From assembly GCA_030024065.1 (NCBI GenBank), contig JASEIE010000024.1:1-19696 (forward strand): DNA of 19,696 nucleotides, given 5' to 3'. The DNA comes from Thermodesulfobacteriota bacterium. GTDB lineage: Bacteria > Desulfobacterota > BSN033 > UBA1163. Made by a program: the position numbers and the translations under genes. The notes under the pieces are model-generated. The model did no database searches. It was not told the DNA's origin and saw nothing but the letters and a program-made list of their open reading frames with translations. Shown one piece after another: positions 6,445 to 13,551 of the stretch; the first letter of the stretch is position 1; every line of letters begins with the position of its first letter.

Positions 6445-7767
6445 ATGAAACCAAAGATTAAGGATATTGAAATCAATCTTGAAGATTTTAATGCGATGAT
6501 CGCTTCTCTGGAATCGATCCTTGCCCATCGGAGAAAGAGACCGACGACCAAGAGCGCCGAGCTCTTTTACGAGCACCAGATCAATTATTACAAGGATATC
6601 AGGGATGCCAAAAAGAACGGGAAACTCTTTGTCCTTCACTCCGCCTTTGCCCCTGTCGAGATCCTCTATGCCTTTGATGTCGTTCCAGCCCATGCCTCTT
6701 TCCTGGTCGGCGCCATTGCCCAATTGACAAAAAAACAGGGCGAATATATGGATGCCTCCTCCCGGTTCGGATATCCCTGGGAGGTTTGCCAAGGACATCG
6801 GCCGGTGGTGGGAGGAGCCCTCTTAAAAAAAGCTCCTAAGCCAGACCTCTGTATCTCCGTTCAAATTGGCTGCACCAACGCGGCCTCCAGCACCATGGGG
6901 CTGGCTCGGGCTTACAACATCCCTATCTATTATTTGGACATGAGCTATGGTGGGAAAAGGGAGGTTGACTTTGCTTATTACATCGAAAATCTCAGGGAGC
7001 TGATCAAATTTCTTGAGGGTTACGTCGGCAAAAAGTTTGACTGGGATCGACTCCATGAGATCCTGGATATCGAACGGCAGATTGCCGAAATCAACCTTGA
7101 GATCATGGAGATGAGAAAAGTGTTACCCTCACCGGTTCGGCATCGGGGGTTCACCCAGCAATACAGCGTCGACATGTTCACCCCAGGCATTCCAGAAGCG
7201 CTCAATTTCTTCAAATGTGTCCGGGATGAAATCAAGGAGAATGTGGAAAAAAGGCAAGGGCCGATCGATACTCCGGAACGATACCGGATTCTTTCAATCC
7301 TGATGCCGCCCAATTTCGCTCACAAACTTCTCGACTGGATGGAAGAAGAACACGGAATCTTTTCTGTCGGCGAACCCCACATGGCTTATTGGCCGCCCAA
7401 TATCAAACTCGATCCGGATCATCCCTTAGAAAGTCTTGCCAATAAGTATTATAACCGGCCCATGCTGGCCCAGTTGATCTGCCCGGCCCAGGACTGCCTC
7501 ATCCCGGATACCATCCAGCTCGCTAAAGAGTACAAAGCTGACGGAGCCATCTTCTATGCGAATGTGACCTGTCATACGAGCCCGGTTCTGATCCGGTCGG
7601 TCAAGGATTCACTGCTCGAAACTGCCGGGATTCCCACGTTGGTCCTCGATATGGACGTGGCGGATCCCAACTACACCTCACAGGAAGAGATGCAAGAAAG
7701 AATTGAGACTTTCTTGGATATCATGGACGCCTATAAAGAAAAACGAAAAATCGAGGGAAGAATTTAA
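6445..7767 (+). CDS. 2-hydroxyacyl-CoA dehydratase D / benzoyl-CoA reductase catalytic subunit (BzdO/BcrB-like)
   Basis: 440-residue partner of the preceding gene, same family but longer, as expected for the large catalytic subunit of a class I benzoyl-CoA reductase. ATG 6445 is preceded by GGGGAG (6432-6437) at 7-nt spacing. The N-terminal strand FVLHSAFAPVEILYAFDVVP is the family's substrate-pocket entrance. Cysteines suited to cluster binding are in EVCQGH (Cys115), IGCTNA (Cys143), the ICPAQDCL loop and NVTCHTSP near the C-terminus. With the BzdN-like subunit it should form the heterodimer that receives electrons from the ATPase pair encoded next. The sequence alone cannot tell dearomatisation from 2-hydroxyacyl-CoA dehydration. 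Confidence 0.85.
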   Translation: MKPKIKDIEINLEDFNAMIASLESILAHRRKRPTTKSAELFYEHQINYYKDIRDAKKNGKLFVLHSAFAPVEILYAFDVVPAHASFLVGAIAQLTKKQGEYMDASSRFGYPWEVCQGHRPVVGGALLKKAPKPDLCISVQIGCTNAASSTMGLARAYNIPIYYLDMSYGGKREVDFAYYIENLRELIKFLEGYVGKKFDWDRLHEILDIERQIAEINLEIMEMRKVLPSPVRHRGFTQQYSVDMFTPGIPEALNFFKCVRDEIKENVEKRQGPIDTPERYRILSILMPPNFAHKLLDWMEEEHGIFSVGEPHMAYWPPNIKLDPDHPLESLANKYYNRPMLAQLICPAQDCLIPDTIQLAKEYKADGAIFYANVTCHTSPVLIRSVKDSLLETAGIPTLVLDMDVADPNYTSQEEMQERIETFLDIMDAYKEKRKIEGRI

Positions 7768-7792
7768 TATCCCATGAGAGGAAGGAAATGAG

Positions 7793-8590
7793 ATGGCTGT
7801 CGCAGGAATGGATGTAGGGCATCGCAGTATTAAATTGGTGATCTTGGAGGATGGGAAGATTCTCTCCAGGAAGATTTTAAACACCGCAGGAGAAACGAAT
7901 GCCCTTGCCAAGCAGATTTTCGACCAGACAGTGGAGGAGATTGATCTGGAACCTTCTCGCATCCAATTCATTACGACAACCGGCGGGATGGGGAAGAGTG
8001 TCTCCTTCGCCAACCTTTATCGAACCGTGGCCTATTGCCTGGCGAAAGGGGTTCACACCCTTTTCCCTAAGGCGAGGACGATCATCGATATGGGAGGGGA
8101 AACCTGCAATGTGATCAAACTGAACGAGAGGGGAGAGATTGAAGACACCCAGAGTAACGACAAGTGTGCCGCCGGAACCGGGATCTTCTTTGAGGCCATG
8201 GCCAAGCTTCTCGGGACTTCACTGGATCACATGGGGAGACTGGCGACTCAGGGAGAGGTCCAATTTGAGATCAGTTCGATGTGCGTCATGTTTGCTGAAC
8301 AGGAGGTGATCTCCCACTGCCATGAGAATCCAGATATTTCTGCGGAGGCCCTTTCGGCTGGAATCCACCTCTCCATTGCGGAGCGGGTGGCAGGGCTTGC
8401 GAAACGTCTGGGGATTACAGAAGAGATTGTACTAACCGGTGGGGTTGCCAAAAATATGGGTTTTGTCAAATTCCTCTCGCAGAGGATCCGTGCCGTTCCG
8501 AAAGTCGCAGAAAACCCTCAAATCATAGCGGCTTATGGAGCTGCGTTGATCAGTGAAGAGAGGATAAAAACTCTAGCCAAAGATATTTGA
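7793..8590 (+). CDS. ASKHA-type ATPase activator, benzoyl-CoA reductase/HgdC-like (BzdP-like)
   Basis: 265-residue member of the BcrA/BcrD/HgdC activator family, which couples ATP hydrolysis to injection of low-potential electrons into the catalytic dimer. Visible motifs are the phosphate-1 loop GMDVGHRSIKLVI (residues 5-17), the IDMGGETCNVIKL phosphate-2 segment, SNDKCAAGTG with Cys125, SSMCVMFAEQEVIS with Cys164, and the adenosine motif VLTGGVAKN. Cys125 and Cys164 correspond to the two cysteines per subunit that bridge the dimer-interface [4Fe-4S] cluster in HgdC. ATG 7793 has AGGAAGG (7779-7785) 7 nt upstream. It follows the large catalytic subunit by 25 bp. A second, distinct activator lies 219 bp downstream, which favours a heterodimeric activator of the Bcr/Bzd type. 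Confidence 0.88.
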   Translation: MAVAGMDVGHRSIKLVILEDGKILSRKILNTAGETNALAKQIFDQTVEEIDLEPSRIQFITTTGGMGKSVSFANLYRTVAYCLAKGVHTLFPKARTIIDMGGETCNVIKLNERGEIEDTQSNDKCAAGTGIFFEAMAKLLGTSLDHMGRLATQGEVQFEISSMCVMFAEQEVISHCHENPDISAEALSAGIHLSIAERVAGLAKRLGITEEIVLTGGVAKNMGFVKFLSQRIRAVPKVAENPQIIAAYGAALISEERIKTLAKDI

Positions 8591-8608
8591 AATTTTCCCC
8601 ATTTAATC

Positions 8609-8652
8609 TCCTCCCCCTTCGATGCCTGCCTGCCGGTAGGCAGGGGGGAGGA
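8609..8652 (+). repeat. Hairpin with a 20-bp palindromic insert in its loop
   Basis: TCCTCCCCC (8609-8617) pairs perfectly with GGGGGAGGA (8644-8652). Most of the loop is a separate 20-bp palindrome at 8625-8644, CCTGCCTGCCGGTAGGCAGG, which recurs as its exact reverse complement at 17686-17705. Removing it would leave a compact hairpin with a short TTCGATG loop, so it looks like an insertion. The 219-bp gap 8591-8809 holds only repeats and no gene that I can see. Confidence 0.7.
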
Positions 8653-8698
8653 TGAAGGTGGGGGTGGACAAAAGGAATTTAGTCCCCCTCCCCTCAAT

Positions 8699-8729
8699 CC
8701 CCTCCCGCCAGGGGAGGGGAGATTTTTGG
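8699..8729 (+). terminator. GC-rich hairpin followed by T-run between the two activator genes
   Basis: CCCCTCCC (8699-8706) pairs perfectly with GGGAGGGG (8712-8719) across a 5-nt loop, and AGATTTTT follows. This has the form of an intrinsic terminator, yet it sits inside what should be one operon. It may cut expression of the downstream genes or be a dispersed repeat with no strong effect. Confidence 0.45.
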
Positions 8730-8809
8730 GGGGCCAAAATGTTAGAGATAAATTCTCAGACTTCAATGTGTAAAACTCTATAACTCCGGAGGAACGAAAA
8801 GGGGCGATT

Positions 8810-9613
8810 ATGTATTTTGCAGGGATCGATCTTGGCTCAAGAAAATCGAAGATTGCTGTATTCGATGATGACAAATTGATCGAGGAATACGTAGGAGAAA
8901 CTGGACTCGGAGCGGCGAGAACGGCAGAGATGATTATGAGCCATGCCCTGGCCGACACAGGGTTAAGGATCGAGGATTTTCAGTCCATTGTGGCCACAGG
9001 ATATGGCCGGGTGGTCGTCCCTTTTGCTCATAGCCATGTGAGCGATATCCTTGCTCATGCCATGGGGGCTTTTTGGTACTTCCCTTCCGCTCGGACGGTT
9101 CTCGACCTCGGGGGACAGGATTGTAAAGCCATCAATGTAGATGAAAGGGGAAGGCTGACTGGATTCATTATGAATGATAAATGCGCTTCGGGGAACGGCC
9201 GTTTTTTAGAGACCATGGCCGATCTTTTGGAAATCCCGATTGAAAAGACAGGGGATATTTCCCTCGAATCACAGAAACCCGTAATATTCAGCACGATTTG
9301 CGCTGTCTTTGCCAAATCCGAGGCCCTGGCAATCCTCCGAAAAGGAATCCCGAAATCGGATATCCTGGCAGGGATTCACCATATCATGGCCGTCCAGTGC
9401 GAGAAGATGTTAGAGATGCTCTCACTGCAAGAGGATTTGGTGATGTCGGGGGGGATCTCGAAAAACATCGGAGTGGTAAAAATGGTCACCAAGAGGCTTG
9501 GGATTACTCCCAAGATCCCTGCAGACCCACAGATGGTTGGGGCCGTGGGTGCCGCTGTTGTTGCCCGCAAGAAATATCTTCGGGACAAAAAGGTAGGAGC
9601 TGAGAAACGCTAA
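8810..9613 (+). CDS. ASKHA-type ATPase activator, benzoyl-CoA reductase-like (BzdQ-like)
   Basis: 267-residue second activator, clearly diverged from the one at 7793 but with the same skeleton: GIDLGSRKSKIAVF (residues 5-18), LDLGGQDCKAINV, MNDKCASGNGRFLE with Cys125, FSTICAVFAKSEA with Cys164, and VMSGGISKN. Both interface-cluster cysteines fall at the same residue numbers as in the other activator. The nucleotide-site CAAGTG of that protein is CASGNG here, a difference expected between the two subunits of a heterodimer. ATG 8810 has AAGGGG (8799-8804) 5 nt upstream. In class I benzoyl-CoA reductases the two non-identical activators pair to form the electron-donating half of the enzyme, so I infer that this gene completes a four-subunit complex despite the repeat-filled gap before it. 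Confidence 0.87.
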   Translation: MYFAGIDLGSRKSKIAVFDDDKLIEEYVGETGLGAARTAEMIMSHALADTGLRIEDFQSIVATGYGRVVVPFAHSHVSDILAHAMGAFWYFPSARTVLDLGGQDCKAINVDERGRLTGFIMNDKCASGNGRFLETMADLLEIPIEKTGDISLESQKPVIFSTICAVFAKSEALAILRKGIPKSDILAGIHHIMAVQCEKMLEMLSLQEDLVMSGGISKNIGVVKMVTKRLGITPKIPADPQMVGAVGAAVVARKKYLRDKKVGAEKR

Positions 9614-9719
9614 AAGGCCTCGCTCCCCTCACACAAAAGGAAATTCATATACAATAGAACTTTTATCATAAGAGGATGATCACCCTGCTTGAACCCCCTG
9701 TCTTCTGAAGGAGTTTGAA

Positions 9720-10265
9720 ATGTCTTCCGGATGTATCCAAGTCGTTCCGGAAAAGTGCACCGGGTGCAGGATCTGCGAGTTGATCTGTTCCCTGACACGA
9801 TATGGTGAATCTAACCCCAAACGATCCAGGATACGCGTCGTCAAATTGGAACGGTTCTTCGTGGATGTGCCAGTGGCTTGTAAACAATGCCCCGATCCTT
9901 CCTGTGCGGCAGAGTGCCCTACCGAGGTCTTAAAAAAGGGGGCTGATCATATCATGAAGATCGATGAAGGGGGCTGCACCGGTTGTGGACAGTGTGTTGA
10001 GGCCTGTGCTTTGGGAGCCATATCGATTGATCCGTCAACCCAAACGGCCATTGTTTGCGACCTCTGCCAGGGTGAACCCCGGTGTGTCCAATGGTGCCCG
10101 ACCGGGGCTTTGGAATTCAATCCATCTATGCATGTCTCCCAAGGGGAAAGATGGAATGCGGCTGCCTTAACGGCCAGATCTCTAATGGAGAAATGGTCCA
10201 TTCCCAGGAATGAATATGAAGAATATCTTGAGAAATTCGAGGGGCGAAAATCCAAGATTGAATAA
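9720..10265 (+). CDS. Four-cluster [4Fe-4S] ferredoxin subunit (AorA/BamC/HycB-like)
   Basis: 181-residue electron-transfer protein with sixteen cysteines in four groups: Cys13/16/19/23, Cys54/57/62/66, Cys86/89/92/96 and Cys113/116/122/126. This is the pattern of the DMSO-reductase-B/HycB family, which carries four [4Fe-4S] clusters. There is no signal peptide or twin-arginine motif, so it is cytosolic. ATG 9720 has AAGGAG (9708-9713) 6 nt upstream. The stop lies 11 nt before the next gene, a tungsten aldehyde oxidoreductase homologue, so the two very likely form one complex, as AorA-AorB or BamC-BamB do. It would wire the tungsten site to another carrier, possibly the ATPase activators upstream (inference). 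The last 40 residues are charged and look like a partner-binding tail. Confidence 0.88.
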   Translation: MSSGCIQVVPEKCTGCRICELICSLTRYGESNPKRSRIRVVKLERFFVDVPVACKQCPDPSCAAECPTEVLKKGADHIMKIDEGGCTGCGQCVEACALGAISIDPSTQTAIVCDLCQGEPRCVQWCPTGALEFNPSMHVSQGERWNAAALTARSLMEKWSIPRNEYEEYLEKFEGRKSKIE

Positions 10266-10276
10266 GGGACAATCGG

Positions 10277-12250
10277 ATGAATGAGTCCTATGGTTGGGCA
10301 GGCGCCATCCTGAGGATTAACTTAACCACAAAAGAGATAACCCGGCAGCCTTTTCCTGAAGAATGGAGAGAGAAGTTTTTGGGAGGCAGGAATCTCAATT
10401 CAAAGATTTTGTTTGACGAAGTCCCTCCCGGAGTTGACCCCTTGGGTCCGGAGAACAGGTTGATCATCGGCACGGGTCCGCTGACTGGCGTCCTTGGACC
10501 CGCCACGGGCCGATTCACCATTACTGCCAAATCGCCCCTTACCGGAATACACGGAGACTCCAATTCGGGAGGAGACTTTGGCCCGGAGATAAAATATGCG
10601 GGATATGATCATCTGGTCCTCTCCGGAAAGGCGGAAAGTCCGGTTTATCTCTGGATAGACGACGATAAAGTGGAAATCCGTGATGCCTCCCATCTCTGGG
10701 GAAAAACTGTCTTTGAGGCGGATAAAATAATCAGGATGGACGATATCAGTGATCTCGAAGTGAAAACACTGATCATCGGTCCTGCAGGCGAGAATCTTGT
10801 GAGATTTGCCTGTCCGATTGCCAATCTTTACCGAGCTCCTGGCAGGTGCGGTATGGGAGCGGTGATGGGCTCAAAGAATCTGAAGGCGATCGTCGTCCGG
10901 GGTTCAAAATCGATAAAAGTGGCCAGACCGAAGGAGTACCTTGAGTATGTCAAAGAACTTTTCGCCAAGATATACCAGTCGGCTATTTATCCTGTCTGGA
11001 GCAGATATGGAACCACCACCCTCATTGCACCCAAACAACAGCGGGGAGAGATGAGTGTCAGGAACCAGCAGGAAGCCGGATGGGTGGAAGAAAAGGCTAA
11101 GGAAATCTATGGGGATACCTTTGTGAATCGATTCGTTGTGAAGTCAAAAGCCTGCTTCAGCTGTCCGGTTCACTGTGCCCACGGTTTTGTGATCAAGGAA
11201 GGCCCCTATGCCGGCACTTATGCGGAGGGGATGGAGTGGGGGACCATCGGTTGTTTTGGCAATCAACTCGATAATCCCAGGTTAGATGCTATTGGCAAGG
11301 CTCATGAACTGGCTTCCCAATATGGTATGGATACAATGTCCACCGGCCTGATGATCGCCTTTGCCATGGAACTCTTCCAGCGACGAATATTGACCAGAGA
11401 AGATACCGGGGGCATAGAACTGAATTGGGGGGATCACGCACTCATTGTTGAACTCGTGCGAAAGATTGCCTATCGGGAGGAGGGACTCGGTGACCTCCTG
11501 GCTGAAGGAAAGCGAGGATTAATCCAGAGATTGGGCGAGCGAGGCGCTGAAGCAGCCAAGTATGCCAATCACATCAAGGGGCTTGATGAATTGACCGATT
11601 TTCGTAGTGACTTGGGACGGGCTTTAAATTATTCGGTTTCAACCCGGGGCGCCGACCATCTGCGGGGATTGCCCACCTACTCCATATGGGAAGATACTGA
11701 TTTCAAGAAACTCTTCGAGGAAAAATACTGGAACAAAAAGTTCAAATCGCCTAAGGCAACTGATTTCCACGCGTATGATCCAATCAGGGCTGATATCGTC
11801 ATTTTCACTGAAACGGTCTGTGCTGCTGCCGATGCCCTGGAAATTTGCAAATTCAACACGGAGTGGATGGCGCAGGAATCGGTAAACTTAACGACAATGG
11901 CCAAAATGGTCTCCCTGGCTACTGGAGGGGATCTGAGTGCGGAGAGATTGCGGGAGATCTTAGAACGAGGCTGGCAGATTGAAAGAGCCTTTTCCGTCAG
12001 GGAGGGAATAAGCTCTAAGGATGACATGCCCTACCCCCGGAGTTTCGAACCCATCCCTTCTGGGCCTCAGAAGGGGAAGAGACTGGAGAGGGAACCTTTC
12101 GAAAACCTGCTACAAGCGTACTATGAGAAAAGAGGTTGGGACAGCGATGGGATTCCCACCCGGGAAAGGTTGGAAAGGCTCGGACTGAAAGAGGTTGCAG
12201 ACGAGTTAGAGTCAATCTCCATTCGTTCGGGATGGAAGCCAATGTGTTGA
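10277..12250 (+). CDS. Aldehyde:ferredoxin oxidoreductase family tungstoenzyme (AOR/BamB-like)
   Basis: 657-residue tungstopterin oxidoreductase. The N-terminal AOR domain carries YGWAGAILRINLTTKEI and the pterin-binding FLGGRNLNSKILFDE, GTGPLTG and GRFTITAKSPLTG segments (residues 34-91). The [4Fe-4S] ligands are CFSCPVHC (Cys293, 296, 300) plus Cys524 in LEICKFN. STRGADH holds His461 near the active site. Known members oxidise aldehydes to acids with ferredoxin, or, as BamB, carry out ATP-independent benzoyl-CoA reduction. The segment usually reading like DPRG before the RG-x-xH motif is DFRSD here. ATG 10277 has AAGGGA (10264-10269) 7 nt upstream, 11 nt after the ferredoxin-subunit stop. 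I am confident of the family but not of aldehyde versus aryl-CoA as substrate. Confidence 0.9.
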   Translation: MNESYGWAGAILRINLTTKEITRQPFPEEWREKFLGGRNLNSKILFDEVPPGVDPLGPENRLIIGTGPLTGVLGPATGRFTITAKSPLTGIHGDSNSGGDFGPEIKYAGYDHLVLSGKAESPVYLWIDDDKVEIRDASHLWGKTVFEADKIIRMDDISDLEVKTLIIGPAGENLVRFACPIANLYRAPGRCGMGAVMGSKNLKAIVVRGSKSIKVARPKEYLEYVKELFAKIYQSAIYPVWSRYGTTTLIAPKQQRGEMSVRNQQEAGWVEEKAKEIYGDTFVNRFVVKSKACFSCPVHCAHGFVIKEGPYAGTYAEGMEWGTIGCFGNQLDNPRLDAIGKAHELASQYGMDTMSTGLMIAFAMELFQRRILTREDTGGIELNWGDHALIVELVRKIAYREEGLGDLLAEGKRGLIQRLGERGAEAAKYANHIKGLDELTDFRSDLGRALNYSVSTRGADHLRGLPTYSIWEDTDFKKLFEEKYWNKKFKSPKATDFHAYDPIRADIVIFTETVCAAADALEICKFNTEWMAQESVNLTTMAKMVSLATGGDLSAERLREILERGWQIERAFSVREGISSKDDMPYPRSFEPIPSGPQKGKRLEREPFENLLQAYYEKRGWDSDGIPTRERLERLGLKEVADELESISIRSGWKPMC

Positions 12251-12301
12251 TGGAGGATAAGGGGGGTCTTTATAAACCTTTTATCTTGAAAGGAGGATGT
12301 T

Positions 12302-13339
12302 ATGAAAAAGACAATTTTTTTATCGATTCGACAAAAGAGCGCCCTATATTTGCCAATCATTTTCTTCGTTCTCATCGTTTTTATCGCTCCCAGGGAACTT
12401 CTATCAGCGCCCTACTACGAGGGAAAAAGGATGACGATCATCGTAGGTTATGGGCCGGGAGGAGGCTATGATCGTATGGCAAGGCTATTGGCAAAACATC
12501 TTCCCAAGCATATCCCCGGAAAACCTACCATCATTGTCGAGAACATGCCAGGAGCGGATAGCATGATCGCTGCCAATCACCTTTATAACATTGCCAAACC
12601 AGACGGCCTGACCATTGGAACCTTCAGCAGAGGTCTTCCTTTTGCCCAATTAACAAAGGTGGAGGGGGTGAAGTTTGACCTGACAAAGTACTCATGGATA
12701 GGATCATCCGCTGTAGAAGCCATCATACTCGTTATCCGGGCAGATCTGCCGTATAAGACTTTTAATGATCTTCTGAAAATAATGGAGCCTATTCACCTGG
12801 GAGGAACAGGTGCGGCGGATCCTATTAATTATTTCCCTGCCCTTTTAAAAGAATTTCTTGGACTGAAGATGAAGATGGTCACCTACCCTTCAAGCGCTGA
12901 AGTCATGCTGGCGCTGGAGCGGAAAGAGGTTGATGGCCGAGCGGGCTCCTACAGTTCACTCAAGCCCTTCATCGAGAGGGGTCTGGTACGCCCTTTGATC
13001 CGTGGCAGGGTATCTGAACCAGGAATTGAAACGTTACAGGTAAATGAAGAACTAACCACCGATGAAAAGGGAAAGACCATGATGGCTATGCTTTCAACCG
13101 TTGATCGGATCGGCCGGCCCTATGTGGCTCCCCCGGGAACACCGGTTGAGATCATAACCATTTTAAGGGAGGCCTTTGCTAAAGTAGCAAAAGATCCCGA
13201 ACTCAAAGAAGATGCCAAGAAAAACAAGATGGATATTGAGTATGTGCCAGCCGAGGAATGCTTAAAGGTGTTAAATTACCTCCTCAATCAGCCCAAGGAT
13301 ATCATTACAGAATTTGGCAAGTATATCAAACTACTTTAA
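12302..13339 (+). CDS. TctC/Bug-family periplasmic solute-binding protein
   Basis: 345-residue second TTT-receptor protein in the window. ATG 12302 has AGGAGG (12291-12296) at 5-nt spacing. The signal peptide runs from a basic MKKTIFLSIRQK through LPIIFFVLIVFIAP to probable cleavage after ELLSA. Family motifs are IIVGYGPGGGYDRMAR, TIIVENMPGADS and LYNIAKPDG. It starts 51 bp after the tungstoenzyme gene and appears to be the last gene of the cluster, so it may capture the aromatic or other carboxylate that the cluster processes (inference). Like the receptor at 306 it has no TctA/TctB partner here. The two receptors share the family motifs but are clearly diverged, so they are not a recent duplication. 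Confidence 0.88.
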   Translation: MKKTIFLSIRQKSALYLPIIFFVLIVFIAPRELLSAPYYEGKRMTIIVGYGPGGGYDRMARLLAKHLPKHIPGKPTIIVENMPGADSMIAANHLYNIAKPDGLTIGTFSRGLPFAQLTKVEGVKFDLTKYSWIGSSAVEAIILVIRADLPYKTFNDLLKIMEPIHLGGTGAADPINYFPALLKEFLGLKMKMVTYPSSAEVMLALERKEVDGRAGSYSSLKPFIERGLVRPLIRGRVSEPGIETLQVNEELTTDEKGKTMMAMLSTVDRIGRPYVAPPGTPVEIITILREAFAKVAKDPELKEDAKKNKMDIEYVPAEECLKVLNYLLNQPKDIITEFGKYIKLL

Positions 13340-13387
13340 TTAGAACCTAAATTGAGCGATTTTTCGTTGTTAATTACATGAAAGATA

Positions 13388-13414
13388 CTGGATTCCTGCT
13401 TCCGCAGGAATGAC
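13388..13414 (+). repeat. Palindromic repeat copy 1 (CTGGATTCC...GGAATGAC)
   Basis: A 27-bp unit with CTGGATTCC and GGAATGAC ends; its core ATTCCTGC-TTCC-GCAGGAAT forms a perfect hairpin. An inverted copy lies at 13439-13465. Short repeats with ATTCC...GGAAT cores are widespread in proteobacterial genomes (general knowledge). Confidence 0.75.
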
Positions 13415-13438
13415 GACTATCGATCACTGAATGAAAAT

Positions 13439-13465
13439 GTCATTCCCGTGAAAACGGGAATCCAG
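13439..13465 (-). repeat. Palindromic repeat copy 2, inverted
   Basis: Reverse-complement copy of the unit at 13388-13414, with the same CTGGATTCC and GGAATGAC ends. Its core is ATTCCCGT-GAAA-ACGGGAAT. Core changes relative to copy 1 occur on both arms so that pairing is kept, which suggests selection for the hairpin. The two copies can also pair with each other into a long cruciform. Confidence 0.75.
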
Positions 13466-13551
13466 AAGGCTTTATCTTTAAAAATAGTATTAAGAATCGC
13501 TCAATTTAGGTAGAAGATAATCTGTTTCTGTGAAGGGGGAGATTCCTTGTT

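Larger units (their letters stand above)
13346..13510 (+). mobile_element. 165-bp MITE-like element with 16-bp TIRs and 5-bp target duplication
   Basis: CCTAAATTGAGCGATT (13346-13361) and AATCGCTCAATTTAGG (13495-13510) are perfect 16-bp terminal inverted repeats. TAGAA flanks both ends (13341-13345 and 13511-13515), as expected for a 5-bp target-site duplication. The interior is non-coding and holds two inverted copies of a palindromic repeat. The element begins six bases after the TctC stop codon and ends 41 bases before the flavoprotein start. I see no transposase, so movement would need one in trans. Strand is nominal. Confidence 0.75.

Noticed and set aside
5816..6798. Long minus-strand frames opposite the two catalytic subunit genes
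   Set aside because: They lie antisense to strongly supported family genes, have no recognisable motifs and poor start contexts.
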